Made by a program: the position numbers and the translations under genes
DNA from: Picochlorum sp. 'celeri'
Lineage: Eukaryota > Chlorophyta > Trebouxiophyceae
Assembly: GCA_010909725.1 (NCBI GenBank)
Contig: JAACMV010000015.1
Location: 620,001-684,000 of the forward strand
Length of the DNA stretch: 64,000 nucleotides
Direction: 5' to 3'
Shown here: positions 11,057 to 21,496 of the stretch, piece after piece
How positions within the stretch are numbered: position 1 is the stretch's first letter
Layout of the letters: each line of letters begins with the position of its first letter
Notes under the pieces: model-generated
Told to the model about the DNA's origin: nothing
The model's database searches: none
What the model saw: only the letters and a program-made list of their open reading frames with translations

Positions 11057-12118
11057 ATGTGTATAATGGCATATTGTGGTACAACGAGTGGTTTTCTTCA
11101 ACAAGGGGGTATCGTGGCATATGCCACAACCACCCGACACGCTTCCGTCACCAGAACACATCGATGGGCACCACGCCATCATTCAAAGAATCATGGAATA
11201 TTTATGAAGCGATATTTGGTCACCGACAAGCAGAAAAGCGTTGTTTGGGCTGTACCAGAACATGAAGAGTCTGTGGCTGAGGCTGAAATTGAGAATGATA
11301 TTGACACATCATACAAATTCTTTGATCTTGAGAGATACACAGTACCTTTAGAGGCACCATGGGGCCTTAAGAATTCTGTTCTTGGAATGGTTGGGTGGGG
11401 GGCGTCCTTCTTGCTGGTTGGACTGACCTTCCTGCCTATTGCCAAGCTTGTTGGGGGACCAGGGGGGTTCATGGATTTAAGCCAGCAGCAAAAGGCTGAA
11501 TTTGCTCTGATTAATCAGATTGTCGAGACTATCGTAGGTATAGGCATCATCACGACGTCAGCAGGTGCATGGTACAATGCAAAACCTTCTATGCTTCGGT
11601 TGGACATGAAAGGACCATTTAGAAAACCCGATGGGTGGCTTGTCTGGGCTCTGATAGGAATTCTTCTTGCTCCTGAGATTGTATATGTGGCGTCTAGCAT
11701 ATGGGAGGCAATAGGAGCAGAAGATTTGCAGGCCAAGGGTACAGCAGATGCCATCTCTCAAATTCTTTCTTTGGATCAGGTTACATTTGCCTGTCTGTTC
11801 GGCACAACGGCTATCTTAGCACCCTTGTTAGAAGAAACAGTGTTTAGGGGTTTTCTACTGCCCTCTCTGGCAAAATATATGCCAACTCCCTTGGCTGTTG
11901 TCTTGTCCTCTGTGGCATTCGGTTTGGTACATTTTTCCCCGAGAGACACACCTCAGTTGACAGCTCTTGGCCTGCTACTAGGATTTTCATACGTCCGTTC
12001 TGGTAATTTACTCACTCCTATGATAATCCACGGAACATGGAATGGAACAGTTTTAACAATTTTGTATATTCTGCAAGCCAATGGTATTGATATCGAAAAA
12101 CTTTTACATTCTGTTTGA
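11057..12118 (+). CDS. CPBP/CAAX-type intramembrane metalloprotease, probably plastid
   Basis: Single exon, 353 residues. An N-terminus rich in Thr, Arg and His without acidic residues (about 60) looks like a plastid presequence. Several membrane segments follow. The CPBP (Abi) motifs are present: EETVFRGFLLPSL (glutamates and Arg), FGLVHFS and the last-helix HGTWN. Plant plastid homologues share the PLEAPWG...GWGASFLLVG type of start. The exact substrate is unknown; members include prenyl-protein proteases and regulators of photosynthetic complexes. The gene starts 21 bp after the Elp3 stop, so its promoter must lie in the Elp3 3' end or the two may be co-transcribed. Ends 20 bp from the convergent Mpv17-family gene. 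Confidence 0.82.
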   Translation: MCIMAYCGTTSGFLQQGGIVAYATTTRHASVTRTHRWAPRHHSKNHGIFMKRYLVTDKQKSVVWAVPEHEESVAEAEIENDIDTSYKFFDLERYTVPLEAPWGLKNSVLGMVGWGASFLLVGLTFLPIAKLVGGPGGFMDLSQQQKAEFALINQIVETIVGIGIITTSAGAWYNAKPSMLRLDMKGPFRKPDGWLVWALIGILLAPEIVYVASSIWEAIGAEDLQAKGTADAISQILSLDQVTFACLFGTTAILAPLLEETVFRGFLLPSLAKYMPTPLAVVLSSVAFGLVHFSPRDTPQLTALGLLLGFSYVRSGNLLTPMIIHGTWNGTVLTILYILQANGIDIEKLLHSV

Positions 12119-12129
12119 AATTCACTATA

Positions 12130-12134
12130 TGTAA
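12130..12134 (+). terminator. TGTAA poly(A)-signal candidate for the CPBP gene
   Basis: TGTAA 12 nt after the stop codon, just before the 3' end of the convergent Mpv17-family gene. Confidence 0.45.
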
Positions 12135-12138
12135 TATT

Positions 12139-12907
12139 TTATTTCCCATCAACAGCCTTGCTTTGTTTAGAACTAGAATAGGACAGGAAAGCAGTCCAAA
12201 CCACACCGCAGCAGGACATGTACAACACCTGATGCTGAAGTGGCACAAGGACAAAGTTGATACTGGATGCCGGTACCCAGAATTTCCACCCAGTAAACAA
12301 TGTATTCTTAAAGTCCCTGTTGCATTTTTCTGGGAATTCGTCAAGCTTGTTTTGCAGAGCCAGGGTCCATGCAAACACAGCTGAGATTACTATGGGAGCC
12401 AGGCATGTCTGATTCATGAACACTTTAATCGCAAAATTTTTAGTGCTTCTCGCATTAAATGCTCTATCTAATGCACGGTACCAGTAGTGCTGATAGGGAC
12501 CGTACAGGAAAAGACCAAATGAGCCCATCCTGGCTGCCCTAAATATGTCATACTCTGTTGCTGTACCACCAGCCATCTTCTGCAAGAGCTGAGCCACCAG
12601 GTCACCAGCCAGCGACAAAGATCCTGATATGATGGCAGATTTGAGGAGGGGATGCATCCCACTTGAAACCTACACAATGTTACATCATTCATACAACTTT
12701 GTATACCACAGGAAGGGTGTACTCAGACTATTTCTTCAGAGGACGATCTACATCGATATGCATACATACACTTGAATTTATATTTGATGATCGGATTGAT
12801 TGGGTCTTGTGATGTCGAAATCTTCTTTGCTTTCCCCCAGCAGAGCACAAACGGTGTAGCCCATGCAGTGCCGAGACGGAGATGCTCCATGATCTTGCAC
12901 CAAACAT
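12139..12907 (-). CDS. Mpv17/PMP22-family membrane protein
   Basis: Small multi-pass protein of the family found in mitochondrial inner membrane, peroxisome or plastid. Exons 12770-12907 and 12139-12669 with a 100-nt intron (GTATGT...TGTGTAG, phase 0) encode 222 residues. Exon 1 gives a 46-residue basic Ser/Arg/His presequence; exon 2 begins VSSGMHPLLKSAIISG, then LAGDLVAQLL, the RAARMGSFGLFLYGPYQHYWY box and KFWVPASSINFVLVP, all family signatures. Transport substrate unknown for the family. The presequence suggests import into mitochondrion or plastid rather than peroxisome. A Met inside exon 2 could start a shorter form. Confidence 0.86.
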
Positions 12908-12947
12908 ATCGAACGTGGCATTAAATAGAGTATAATTATTATATAGA

Positions 12948-14539
12948 TTAAAGTTCTGAGATATCATGGACTGTTGATCCAGATTGCTTTGACAGACTCT
13001 CTCCATCATGAAGGTTCCTCTTGTGGACTCCATGATACATGCTTCCAAACGGTTCAAGAGGAATGAATCGCCCTGCACCCCTCTTGACATTTAGTTTCCC
13101 ATTGTTCCACACAATTCTACCCTGGCTGATCGTTGTCACGACCTTTCCTGTGATTGTTTTACCCTCATACACATTGGTGTCCATTCTGGAGTGATGACTG
13201 GCAGCACGAAGAGTGTGTCTCACCTTTGGATCAAATATGATAATATCTGCATCCGAGTTGCGCGCTATTGTGCCTTTCTGAGGGAAAATATTGAAAATCT
13301 TGGCCGCCTCTGTACTCGTCACTCTCACAAAATCCATGGGGGACATGGCACCAGAATTTACAAGTTCTTCCCATGCAACATGCATCCGCTCTTCTATTCC
13401 ATTCACACCGTTAGGGATCGCTCTAAAATCTTTGATACCAGCTTTCTTTTGAGTACTATTGAACACGGCGTGGTCGGTCCCCAAAAGCTGCAAGATGCCT
13501 CCTGCCAGGGCAGCCTTGACTGCAGCCCCACTCTCTGCTGATCGAATAGGTGGACTCATGACATATTTTGCAGCTTCCGTAAAATTGGAATTCCACAATA
13601 CTGATTCATTGAGACTGATTGCAGACGTCACTGTTTCTCCAATAATACGGCTACCTCGAAAGCGTGCCCTTGCAATCTCTTCGGCAGGCTGCTTCCCCAT
13701 GACATGTACAACATACAATGGAGACCCAACGAATTCTGCCAACCGTATCGCCCGAGAAGTAGCTTCAGCTTCTAATACTTCAGGTCGAGACATTGCATGC
13801 CCTTCTGGACCTGTCACCCCCAATGAATTCACCACATAATCCTGACCATGTGCCACAGCATCCCCATTCTCTGCGTGGACTTGAGGAATGGCACCTAGTT
13901 CTTTACACTGAGAAAATCCCTGCAAAAGCTCTGTATCAGTCACCATCAGGGCCCCCTTATAGGCCATGAAGAATTTGAACGAATTGATGCCATGAGATCT
14001 GACCAATGTTTCCATATCTTTCTTTACTGTATCACTCCAAGATGTCACTGCCATATGAAACCCATAGTCCATCACAGAGTCTTTAGATTTCCTCCTCCAC
14101 TCTTCGTACCCTGCCATCAGATCGTGATCGACAGGTAATGCAAAGTCAATATGAAATGTTGTTCCCCCCGCCAGTGCTGCAGCTTGTCCACTGTAAAAGT
14201 CATCGCAAGCAACCATGCCCATAAAAGGCATAGACAAGTGCGTGTGTGGATCTATACCCCCAGGCATAACATACCTTCCCGAGGCATCCACTATCTCATC
14301 GACCCCATTGACCGGTATGCCCTGTCTAACCTCCTCCACAACACCGTCCCTCACAAGAACGTCAGCCTCCTCCATAGAGTCAGCCGACACCACAGTACCT
14401 CCCTGAACCGATTCGCAATAAACCCAATCAAATTATGAGAAGCGTTCGATATGAAATAGAATGCCATACCTGGATGAGGATCGAATGCCCGTGACATGGG
14501 TACCCACGTAGGACAAGGCAAATGGCGATAAGGATGCAT
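12948..14539 (-). CDS. Dihydropyrimidinase-like cyclic amidohydrolase
   Basis: Opens dihydropyrimidine/hydantoin rings in pyrimidine catabolism. The main exon 12948-14398 shows the amidohydrolase set: PGGIDPHTHLSMPF (metal His pair), FFMAYKGA (Lys normally carboxylated), QVHAENGD, YVVHVMG and LLGTDHAVFN (catalytic Asp), plus SPPIR and the C-terminal EGKTITGKVVTTI. The 5' end is less certain. My best model adds exon 14470-14539 over a 71-nt intron (GTATGG...GGGAG, phase 1), giving 506 residues and the join PGTVVSADS. A different acceptor (14403) or a further upstream exon is possible, because the usual first beta-strand before GGTVV is not obvious. Confidence 0.88.
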
Positions 14540-14923
14540 ATAAACCTATACATTGTTGTTCATAGCATTATTTATTCCTAAATCGTATCCTTATTTCTCA
14601 TTAGAATGCCCCAAGTTGAAGGAACAAATTCAAACATGAGTCAGGTTTGAACCCATTGCCACCCAAATCAAAAGAGTGATTACGAGTCTTCAAATATGAC
14701 ATGAGCAATAACAGTACTCGCGATGGGGTGTTCTCATATATTTCATTGGATGTGTGCCACGTATTAGATACAGTGATGTACTATCCTGGCATCTGGGTGC
14801 TTTGTCAAGGGGACTAGACTGTGCGAGACGCTATGACACCACAAGGGTATTCATCCCTGATTGAGACGGATAACGCCACAATTGCGCATAAAAGTATCGA
14901 ATTGCATCAATTATAGAATTAAA
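14540..14923. promoter_or_regulatory. Divergent promoter region, dihydropyrimidinase / amino acid transporter
   Basis: 384 bp between head-to-head genes; no gene or strong repeat seen. Confidence 0.35.
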
Positions 14924-16234
14924 ATGCCTTCAGAATTAGATGGCAGGGATGCGACCTCGTCAACCCTAGAGGAGGCGCTTCTGGAGCCTGAGAACATAGA
15001 AAGGCAAGCTGAGAACACTTCGGTTTTCCACACAATGTACATTATAGTATCCATCTATGCTGGGCTGGGTATCTTGGCACTCCCGTATGCTGTGGCAAAG
15101 GGGGGTTGGTTTGCCGAAACGCTGCTCATTGGCATGTGCTTGCTATTTTATTGCAGCTCTGTGCTTATGATTAGATCGTTTCGGCTATTGGAAACTAGAA
15201 GAGAGGGTCTCACCCCGTTGTATGAACTTGGCGAGATTTTGGGTATTGGTAGAATTTTGTATACGATGATGCAATTAGAGCTTGGCGGAAATATGATCTT
15301 GTGCTCTATTGTCTGTCTCCAGCAGTTGGAATTTCTGATGTCAACCGTCATCAGTCATCACGAGTTCCATGTAGCACTTGCCTTGTTCTGTATTATCACA
15401 GGATTGCTCTTGTTGCTTCCAGATCTACGATCTCTTAGACATATTTCTTTTGTAGCTGTCTTGGCAACGTTGTGTCTGGTCCTCTCGGTTGCAGCACTTG
15501 CTGTTGGAGATCCAAAGAAAAAGTATATACCATCTGGATATGGGGATGTTTCTTACGATATCTTCAATTGGATTGGAGTTTTTAGGTCGGTTTCAATATT
15601 TTCTACTTCACTGAGTGGTCATACAGCGCTTGCTTCAGTGAGAAAGGACATGTCATCATCTCTGGTACATTTTTCAAAGTCTGTGATGTTGTCGTTTGCT
15701 ACCATGGGAGTTCTATATATGGCGATTTCGTCATGTGGCTATTACTATTGGGGCGATCAAGTATCTCCCATTGTTCTCTCAGATATTGTGTATCATTCTG
15801 CTTTCTCAGCAGACTCTCAGAGCCCGTGGCAGTGGCACATTGTCCAGGTTCATGTGCTGCTTTCAGCACTTGTGCTTGTATCATCCATTGCAAAGTTGCC
15901 TGCATTGGTCATGGTCATGCTGGATACTATGTCGTCGGTGAAGAATAATGGGCATCATCGACATATGTCGTACAAACTGATTATTACTTGTGTCGCATTG
16001 TCTATTGCTGTTGTATTACGAGAAAAGGTTGGTTCGGTGATTGGCCTTGTCGGCGGATTCTGTAGCATTTTCGTCAGCCTTCTCCTACCCACTATGGCGT
16101 ATTTGAAACTTTCTTGGAGTACATCTACGGTTATTCAAAAGTTTTGTCTTATCTCTATGTGTTTTTGTGGGTGGATCATCCTGATCGTTGCCACAAGCTT
16201 GAACATTCATGATTTGACCTTTGGCCTGGTTTAA
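14924..16234 (+). CDS. AAAP-family amino acid transporter (AVT-like)
   Basis: Single exon of 436 residues from the ATG at 14924. A hydrophilic N-terminus of about 45 residues precedes about 11 hydrophobic segments. The first carries the family signature around SIYAGLGILALPYAVAKGGW, which matches plant and yeast vacuolar AVT1-type and VIAAT carriers. Such proteins move neutral amino acids across vacuolar or plasma membranes using the proton gradient; the substrate here cannot be told. The stop lies only 11 bp from the convergent ZNHIT2 stop. Confidence 0.85.
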   Translation: MPSELDGRDATSSTLEEALLEPENIERQAENTSVFHTMYIIVSIYAGLGILALPYAVAKGGWFAETLLIGMCLLFYCSSVLMIRSFRLLETRREGLTPLYELGEILGIGRILYTMMQLELGGNMILCSIVCLQQLEFLMSTVISHHEFHVALALFCIITGLLLLLPDLRSLRHISFVAVLATLCLVLSVAALAVGDPKKKYIPSGYGDVSYDIFNWIGVFRSVSIFSTSLSGHTALASVRKDMSSSLVHFSKSVMLSFATMGVLYMAISSCGYYYWGDQVSPIVLSDIVYHSAFSADSQSPWQWHIVQVHVLLSALVLVSSIAKLPALVMVMLDTMSSVKNNGHHRHMSYKLIITCVALSIAVVLREKVGSVIGLVGGFCSIFVSLLLPTMAYLKLSWSTSTVIQKFCLISMCFCGWIILIVATSLNIHDLTFGLV

Positions 16235-16245
16235 TACGTGTACAA

Positions 16246-17472
16246 TCATTTATTTGTCAATATTATATCATCAGATTTATTCTCATCATCTAAAGATGAC
16301 ATGTGCTGTCTGTAAATTGAGTCAAGTCCAGTGCATACTATAAGTTTTGAATCCTCATCGATGCTTTCATTGGCCCATGCAAGCATGAATATCAGCTTTC
16401 TCTCAAATTTTGCAAGCGTTTGCTTTCCGGAAGATGTCTTTTCATTCACACCATTGTTTAAATCAACTTCACCTCGCAAAATTGTCCGCAGAAGATCTGA
16501 AAGGGCCAAAATGACTCCAGTGCGACCTAATGAAACTATGCCCACCACATCCCTGACTGCTCCGATTGCCATTCCCCTAGGTATGCTTCCAAAGTATGGT
16601 TTAACACCTGTGCAAGCCGTCTGGAGGATATCGATGATGACATTTTCAAGTCCAATGTCCTCGGTTATCTGCTTTCCTGGAGTCAAGGCTTTGGAACAAG
16701 ACAAGAGGAGGCATACCACATCAGTTTCAGCAGATTCAAAATCACCATTCAGGAGCCTTAGCGCCAGAGCATACCAGAAAATCAAGTCAATGAGATGGTA
16801 CATCAATAGCGGTGACGGATTTTTTGATGTTAGACTAGATAAAGCAGGCAATGGACTTTCGGGTGCCTTTGGAAGGGAGCACACGACCTTGCTTGTTGTT
16901 CCAGTGGGCTCAAGATCTTGGACAACAGGCATCCCTTGATCTGTCAGAGTCATGTCCTTTGCCTCCTGACTCTCCCACCATGGTGACCAAGCTTTAACCA
17001 TGCAATCATTACCAGCGAGGGATGAATAGACAGCTGTGTGCAAGGACTCTCTTTCACTTTCTGTCAAATCCTCCAGTTTGAGATTCCCCTCAGCAAATGC
17101 CATTGCCCTGATGTACGGTATTCCGCCGACAAGCTCATCCTCTTCATCGACAGAGATAGACTCATCTTCTAGGTGCTGCCTGTGCAATCGCACGAGGACA
17201 TCCTTCATGTGAATTTGGTCATCAAGAGTAGACACCACGCTACTCAGGTTTTCCCGGACTTGTTCACTGCAGACATCGAGTGGATCGTTATGTAAGACCC
17301 GCTAGCGAGGTATTCTATTTTCTTATCATGAGATGAAAACTTACTTTTCGAAAGTAGACGTGCAGGAAGCAGAATGCTGTCTGTAACAGGCAAGCGAGCA
17401 ATATGGTACGTTACATTTTGGACAGACGTACGCTGAGTCGTCCTTGCCGCAAACTTTGCAAGCTCTTTTCAT
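16246..17472 (-). CDS. ZNHIT2: Zinc finger HIT-domain protein 2 (ZNHIT2-like)
   Basis: Cofactor of the R2TP/HSP90 machinery that helps assemble the U5 snRNP in animals. Exons 17345-17472 and 16246-17266 over a 78-nt intron (GTAAGT...CTGCAG, phase 2) encode 382 residues. Exon 1 gives the complete HIT zinc finger: CKVCGKDDSAYVCPKCNVPY, then CSLACYRQH and SC, eight zinc ligands. The remainder, with DPW-like SPWWES and a helical C-terminal half, follows the ZNHIT2 family pattern by my reading. This is one of several splicing or snRNA-linked genes in the window (also Dbr1, GPKOW, SNAPC1). Confidence 0.82.
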
Positions 17473-17509
17473 GTGAAAAATAACATTTCAGATATTACAA
17501 TTTGTCAGA

Positions 17510-20500
17510 TTATTTTGCATCGTACCAAGTATCTGCATATTTGCTATCAACGCTTAATTCGACACGTAAAGGCATTGGCCCACAGTCGTCTCCAAAGGGA
17601 GATTTCATACATTCAATCACAATATCTTGAGCTACCTCTGCGCTTTCCTTTGGACCCTCTAGAATCACTTCATCGTGAACTTGTAGCAAGAGTCTCCAGC
17701 CTAGTTGCCGCAAAGTTGGGTTGTTGTTGATGCGAAGCATGGCAGCTGTTGCAACATCGGCTGCAGATCCCTGAATTGGCGTGTTTATAGCTGCTCTCAA
17801 AGAGTGGGCTCTGAGAGCCTTATTTTTACTCCTTGCATCAGGTAATTGCCTTCTTCGGCCTAAAATAGTACACACATAGCCCTCAGAGAGAGCCAGAGCA
17901 TGTTGCTCGTGTTGCCAAGTTCTTACCTCTGCTCGTTCGGCATACCATCTTTCCACCGTCTCCTCAGCTTCTTTCAGAGTTACGCCCCAATCTTTGCTCA
18001 GCCCATGAGCGGTTTTGCCATACGCAATGGAAAAGTTTAAAACTTTCGCCCGTCTTCTCTCAGCGCTGAACATATCTTTGAGTAGAGGGACTGGAGGTTC
18101 TCCTTTGCCTTCATTTTCATCCCATTCAAGCAGACAGTCTCCTTGGTCGACAGCTTTCTTGATATGATCATACATACCGAGAGCTGTTCTAGAGTGAAAG
18201 TCTCCTCCTAATTCGAATGCATCAATCATCGACGAGCAGTTAGCCATGTGTGCTAGGATTCTAAGTTCCAATTGCCCATAATCTGCCACAATGAGAGTAT
18301 TCCCTTTGTTCCTATCTGCAGTGAATGCTTGGCGAACTTTATACCTATCCTTCTCGAGAGCTGGCTGATTTTGTAAATTTGGTCGTCTGGCTGACAGCCT
18401 ACCTGTCTCGGTGTTGATATTTAGCGAACAATGAACCCGCTGGATTCCTGATGAATCAGATTTCAAAATGGCATCTGACTGTAGTGGCACTATGAAGTTG
18501 GAGAGAAGAGTATCTATGGCAGATGCATCAATTAAAGAATCTACCGCAGCACATGCTTTGAGACCTTCTTCTCGGTTTCCGAAAAGAGAGAAAAGTCTTC
18601 CAAAGCCCTGTTGCTTTGCAATCTCGTCCAAAACTTCTATTGGCTCTTCCTTTTTGGCCAAGTTCATTCCTTCTTGCAATTTTGAAATCTCTGCATCGTC
18701 AGTTGACCATACATCATCAAAATCACTTCTGACTGATTCGATGCCCTCTTCACCAGTTTTTCTGTCTTTTGTAAGTTGCGCAAGAGCTTTTCTTGCCCGC
18801 CCTGGCTTTCCAGCCATTGTCTTGAGGACTTGAGTGCTGCATCCTGGGAGACCAGCTGGAGTGTAAATCTCAGGAACCAGCTTAGTAGGCACATCCTTGC
18901 TCCATACATTGTGTATGGTGATATCCATATTCTTTTTGGGTTTTTTACCATCTTCAGGTGGCAACATGTTTGGGACCTTGAACGTCCTTGAGAGTGGCAC
19001 CCCCGGCTTGTCCTTATTCCTGTTCTTGGCACCTCCAAACAATAGCTGAACCACCTGGCTGCTACTTCCAACATTCATATAGGCTGCGTCAGGAACTTTA
19101 GAAGCAGCCCATTCGCGGAAAATTGCTTTGGACTTTGCTTCTTCCTCTGTCGCCTGTTTCTCAGCCTGTGAGAGATGGTCGACATCGACAGCTACTCCAT
19201 ATGCCTCAAGATCTGTTAATAAATCACCAAAAGGTCTCCAAACATGGCAATAAATGTCCCATAGGCTCTTGATTTCAATCCCAGACTGCTGATAAGCACG
19301 ATTCACGTATGCATCTGGTGCTGTGTAGATACCCATCAATTTTAAAACCAAGGCCTCATGCAATTCCCAGGTGGCTTTGGCATCATATGCTGAATAATTA
19401 ATCCAATCCCAGCGGGTCTCTTCGGATGACTGGAGCTCTTCTATGGGTGGGAGAATTATGAGCTTGCCTTCTGTACCGTCTTTCTTTATGTTTGGCCTGC
19501 CAAAAATTTTCTTCATTGATATCTTGCCTCTGGCATCTGTCATATCCAAAGGTCCCATGAGATCTTCTTCAGCTGCAACAATCATTTAATACCTGTCATT
19601 ATGCCTTTCATTATGCACAAAGCAATCTAAAATATACGTACTTGTTAGGGCTTCGAGAGAGTAGCCTCCTCTTCCTGTTCTGGAGGAATCCCACAGCCTT
19701 GCCATATGCATTGTATCCCCGTAAAAACCATTGCATTTCACTCCCATTCTTTCCATCACATGCCTATCGAATGAATAATTGTGCCAAACCTTTTTATGGC
19801 TATTAGACTCGAAAAAAGGCTTGAAAGTATTCATGATATCCATAGCCTCTTCTGCTCTGGCATCCTCGCCATTCAGCCATGTATCAACCCACAGCATTGT
19901 CTTCTTCTCACCTGTCACACTACCTTGACTGAAATCAACGTCCGATCCACAATAAATAGAGAAGCATGTCACCACTCCATGACAGCATGGGGATTCCCTA
20001 GTAACATCAATACCCATCACCTCAGTATCACATGCAAATGTCCTCCCTTGCATTTCCTCTTCCATCAAAATCGCAGCAACGCGCTTGGCTTCTGCCAGAT
20101 TATCCACCACGTGCACGTCCTTTGGAGGTTCATTGTGATAAAATTTCTTGATCGCATCATCGTCAATTATATCATCAAAAGCACCTCCAGACTCATCGTC
20201 GGATAGGGATGTAACAGCCATCGCTTCTCTTTTGACTCGAGGTGTCAGTGTTGTCCTGCTATCACGGGATCGTTTTGGCTTGTCACCATGGCTTTCCTTC
20301 TCTGTCTCCTTTACTTTCTTTGTGGATGGCACAAAAACTCCCGCTGATCCACCAAATGAATCCTGCTCGCCCCCAGTCTCTTTTTTCTCCGTGAGAATAC
20401 TATCATGTTTCTGCAGAGTTGCATTGCCTGACACAGGCATGTCATCATGCAGAGGACGCCCGGCTGCTGTTCTTCGAATCTTTTGTTCGTAACGCAATTT

Positions 20501-21088
20501 GGCTCTACTCCTTGACATAGTATTGTGCCTTTTCAGCTCTTCGGCATTCTTTTCCTGAATGCCCTGGATCATATCCCTGTGATCCCTAATAGATGGCCTC
20601 AGTTTGCTTGTGTGGTCCCCATACTTTCTTTGTCGTGACATACCATCTCCTTGCAATGATCCAGCAGCCCCCTTGCTATACACATTTCTAATCGATTCAC
20701 TCTGATCCCATCTTCCCATAGCGTGTATTCGACTGGAATATCTCCTCTCTTGCCAAAATGATGACTGGCATGCACCAGGTAGACCTTGAGCCACATTTTC
20801 TATGGTAGAACGTAGTTGTCTCGTTTTCTTCGCCAAAGATCGCATATCAACCATCGATCTCGCGTTTACTACCCCTTGATTTTCAAAGTGACGGACACCA
20901 CGGCCCTTTAGAGAACGAAATCTCCTCGCTCTGAGAAAGGGAGCAGAGCCTCTTCGCCAACTGTCCTCAGCACGTCTTCGCAGAAACCCACAAACTTTCT
21001 TTCGATATACAGTACCTTTGTCACGAGAAAAATTACAGTTCGAGTCAACAGATGAGATCATACACGTTGCTCTATGGTCTACCAGCAT
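17510..21088 (-). CDS. Family A DNA polymerase, plant/protist organellar type (POP)
   Basis: Replicates plastid and/or mitochondrial DNA. Exons 19642-21088 and 17510-19572 over a 69-nt intron (GTACGT...TTGCAG, phase 1) encode 1169 residues. The N-terminal 330 residues are basic, Arg/Ser-rich and poorly structured, suiting an organelle presequence and linker. The 3'-5' exonuclease follows (FACDTEVMGIDV about 349, HNYSFDRHVM, YSAYDAKATWELH). The polymerase has DYGQLELRILAHM (motif A, about 913), RRRAKVLNFSIAYGKTAHGL (motif B) and LQVHDEVILEGPK (motif C). The conserved catalytic Asp and Glu residues are present, so both activities should be intact. Confidence 0.94.
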
Positions 21089-21496
21089 GGCGCACTACTA
21101 CTCTAAAGAACGTATATTCTTGCTTGAGTGTCGAGGAAGGCATATACTCTACGCATGTGATATAAATAAGCGTTAATATCTTATAATTCAATTGTTCTGC
21201 GTATCACAGAGGGTGCTCGTACGACCGGCCCCCACCTCTGAACGCACCCATATGCCTACGATGAATCAAATCCACTCACAGAGAACCATTCAACAATGAT
21301 TTTGAAATTTATTCAATTTTTTGAATCAATTTGTGCCAGTTGAGATTGCTGAACCCATGCTCTTTCATCTTGATGACTTTCATGATGAAACTTTCATCTT
21401 GAGATTGATATAGATGCGCATGTCTCTACAGCAGTCATAAATCATAAATTATTATGTATTTGCATCATCTTTTTTAGGAGTCCAACTGTGGAGGAT
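21089..21496. promoter_or_regulatory. Divergent promoter region, organellar DNA polymerase / QSOX
   Basis: 408 bp with no gene. It holds nested CAGAGG/CCTCTG and GGGTGC/GCACCC complementary pairs (21207-21249), an ATTCAA-TTTT-TTGAAT inverted repeat (21311-21326) and the repeat cluster at 21362-21402. Confidence 0.45.
21362..21402. repeat. CTTTCATCTTGA direct repeat with central palindrome
   Basis: CTTTCATCTTGA occurs at 21362-21373 and 21391-21402; between them sits TTTCA-TGA-TGAAA. The array is about 95-135 bp upstream of the QSOX start codon and looks like a multi-copy protein-binding site. Confidence 0.5.

Noticed and set aside
14861..14923. Upstream TTG start for the amino acid transporter
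   Set aside because: A non-AUG codon; the ATG at 14924 fits the family start.
21488..21496. Upstream GTG start for QSOX
   Set aside because: The ATG at 21497 directly precedes a good signal peptide; the extra residues come from a non-AUG codon.
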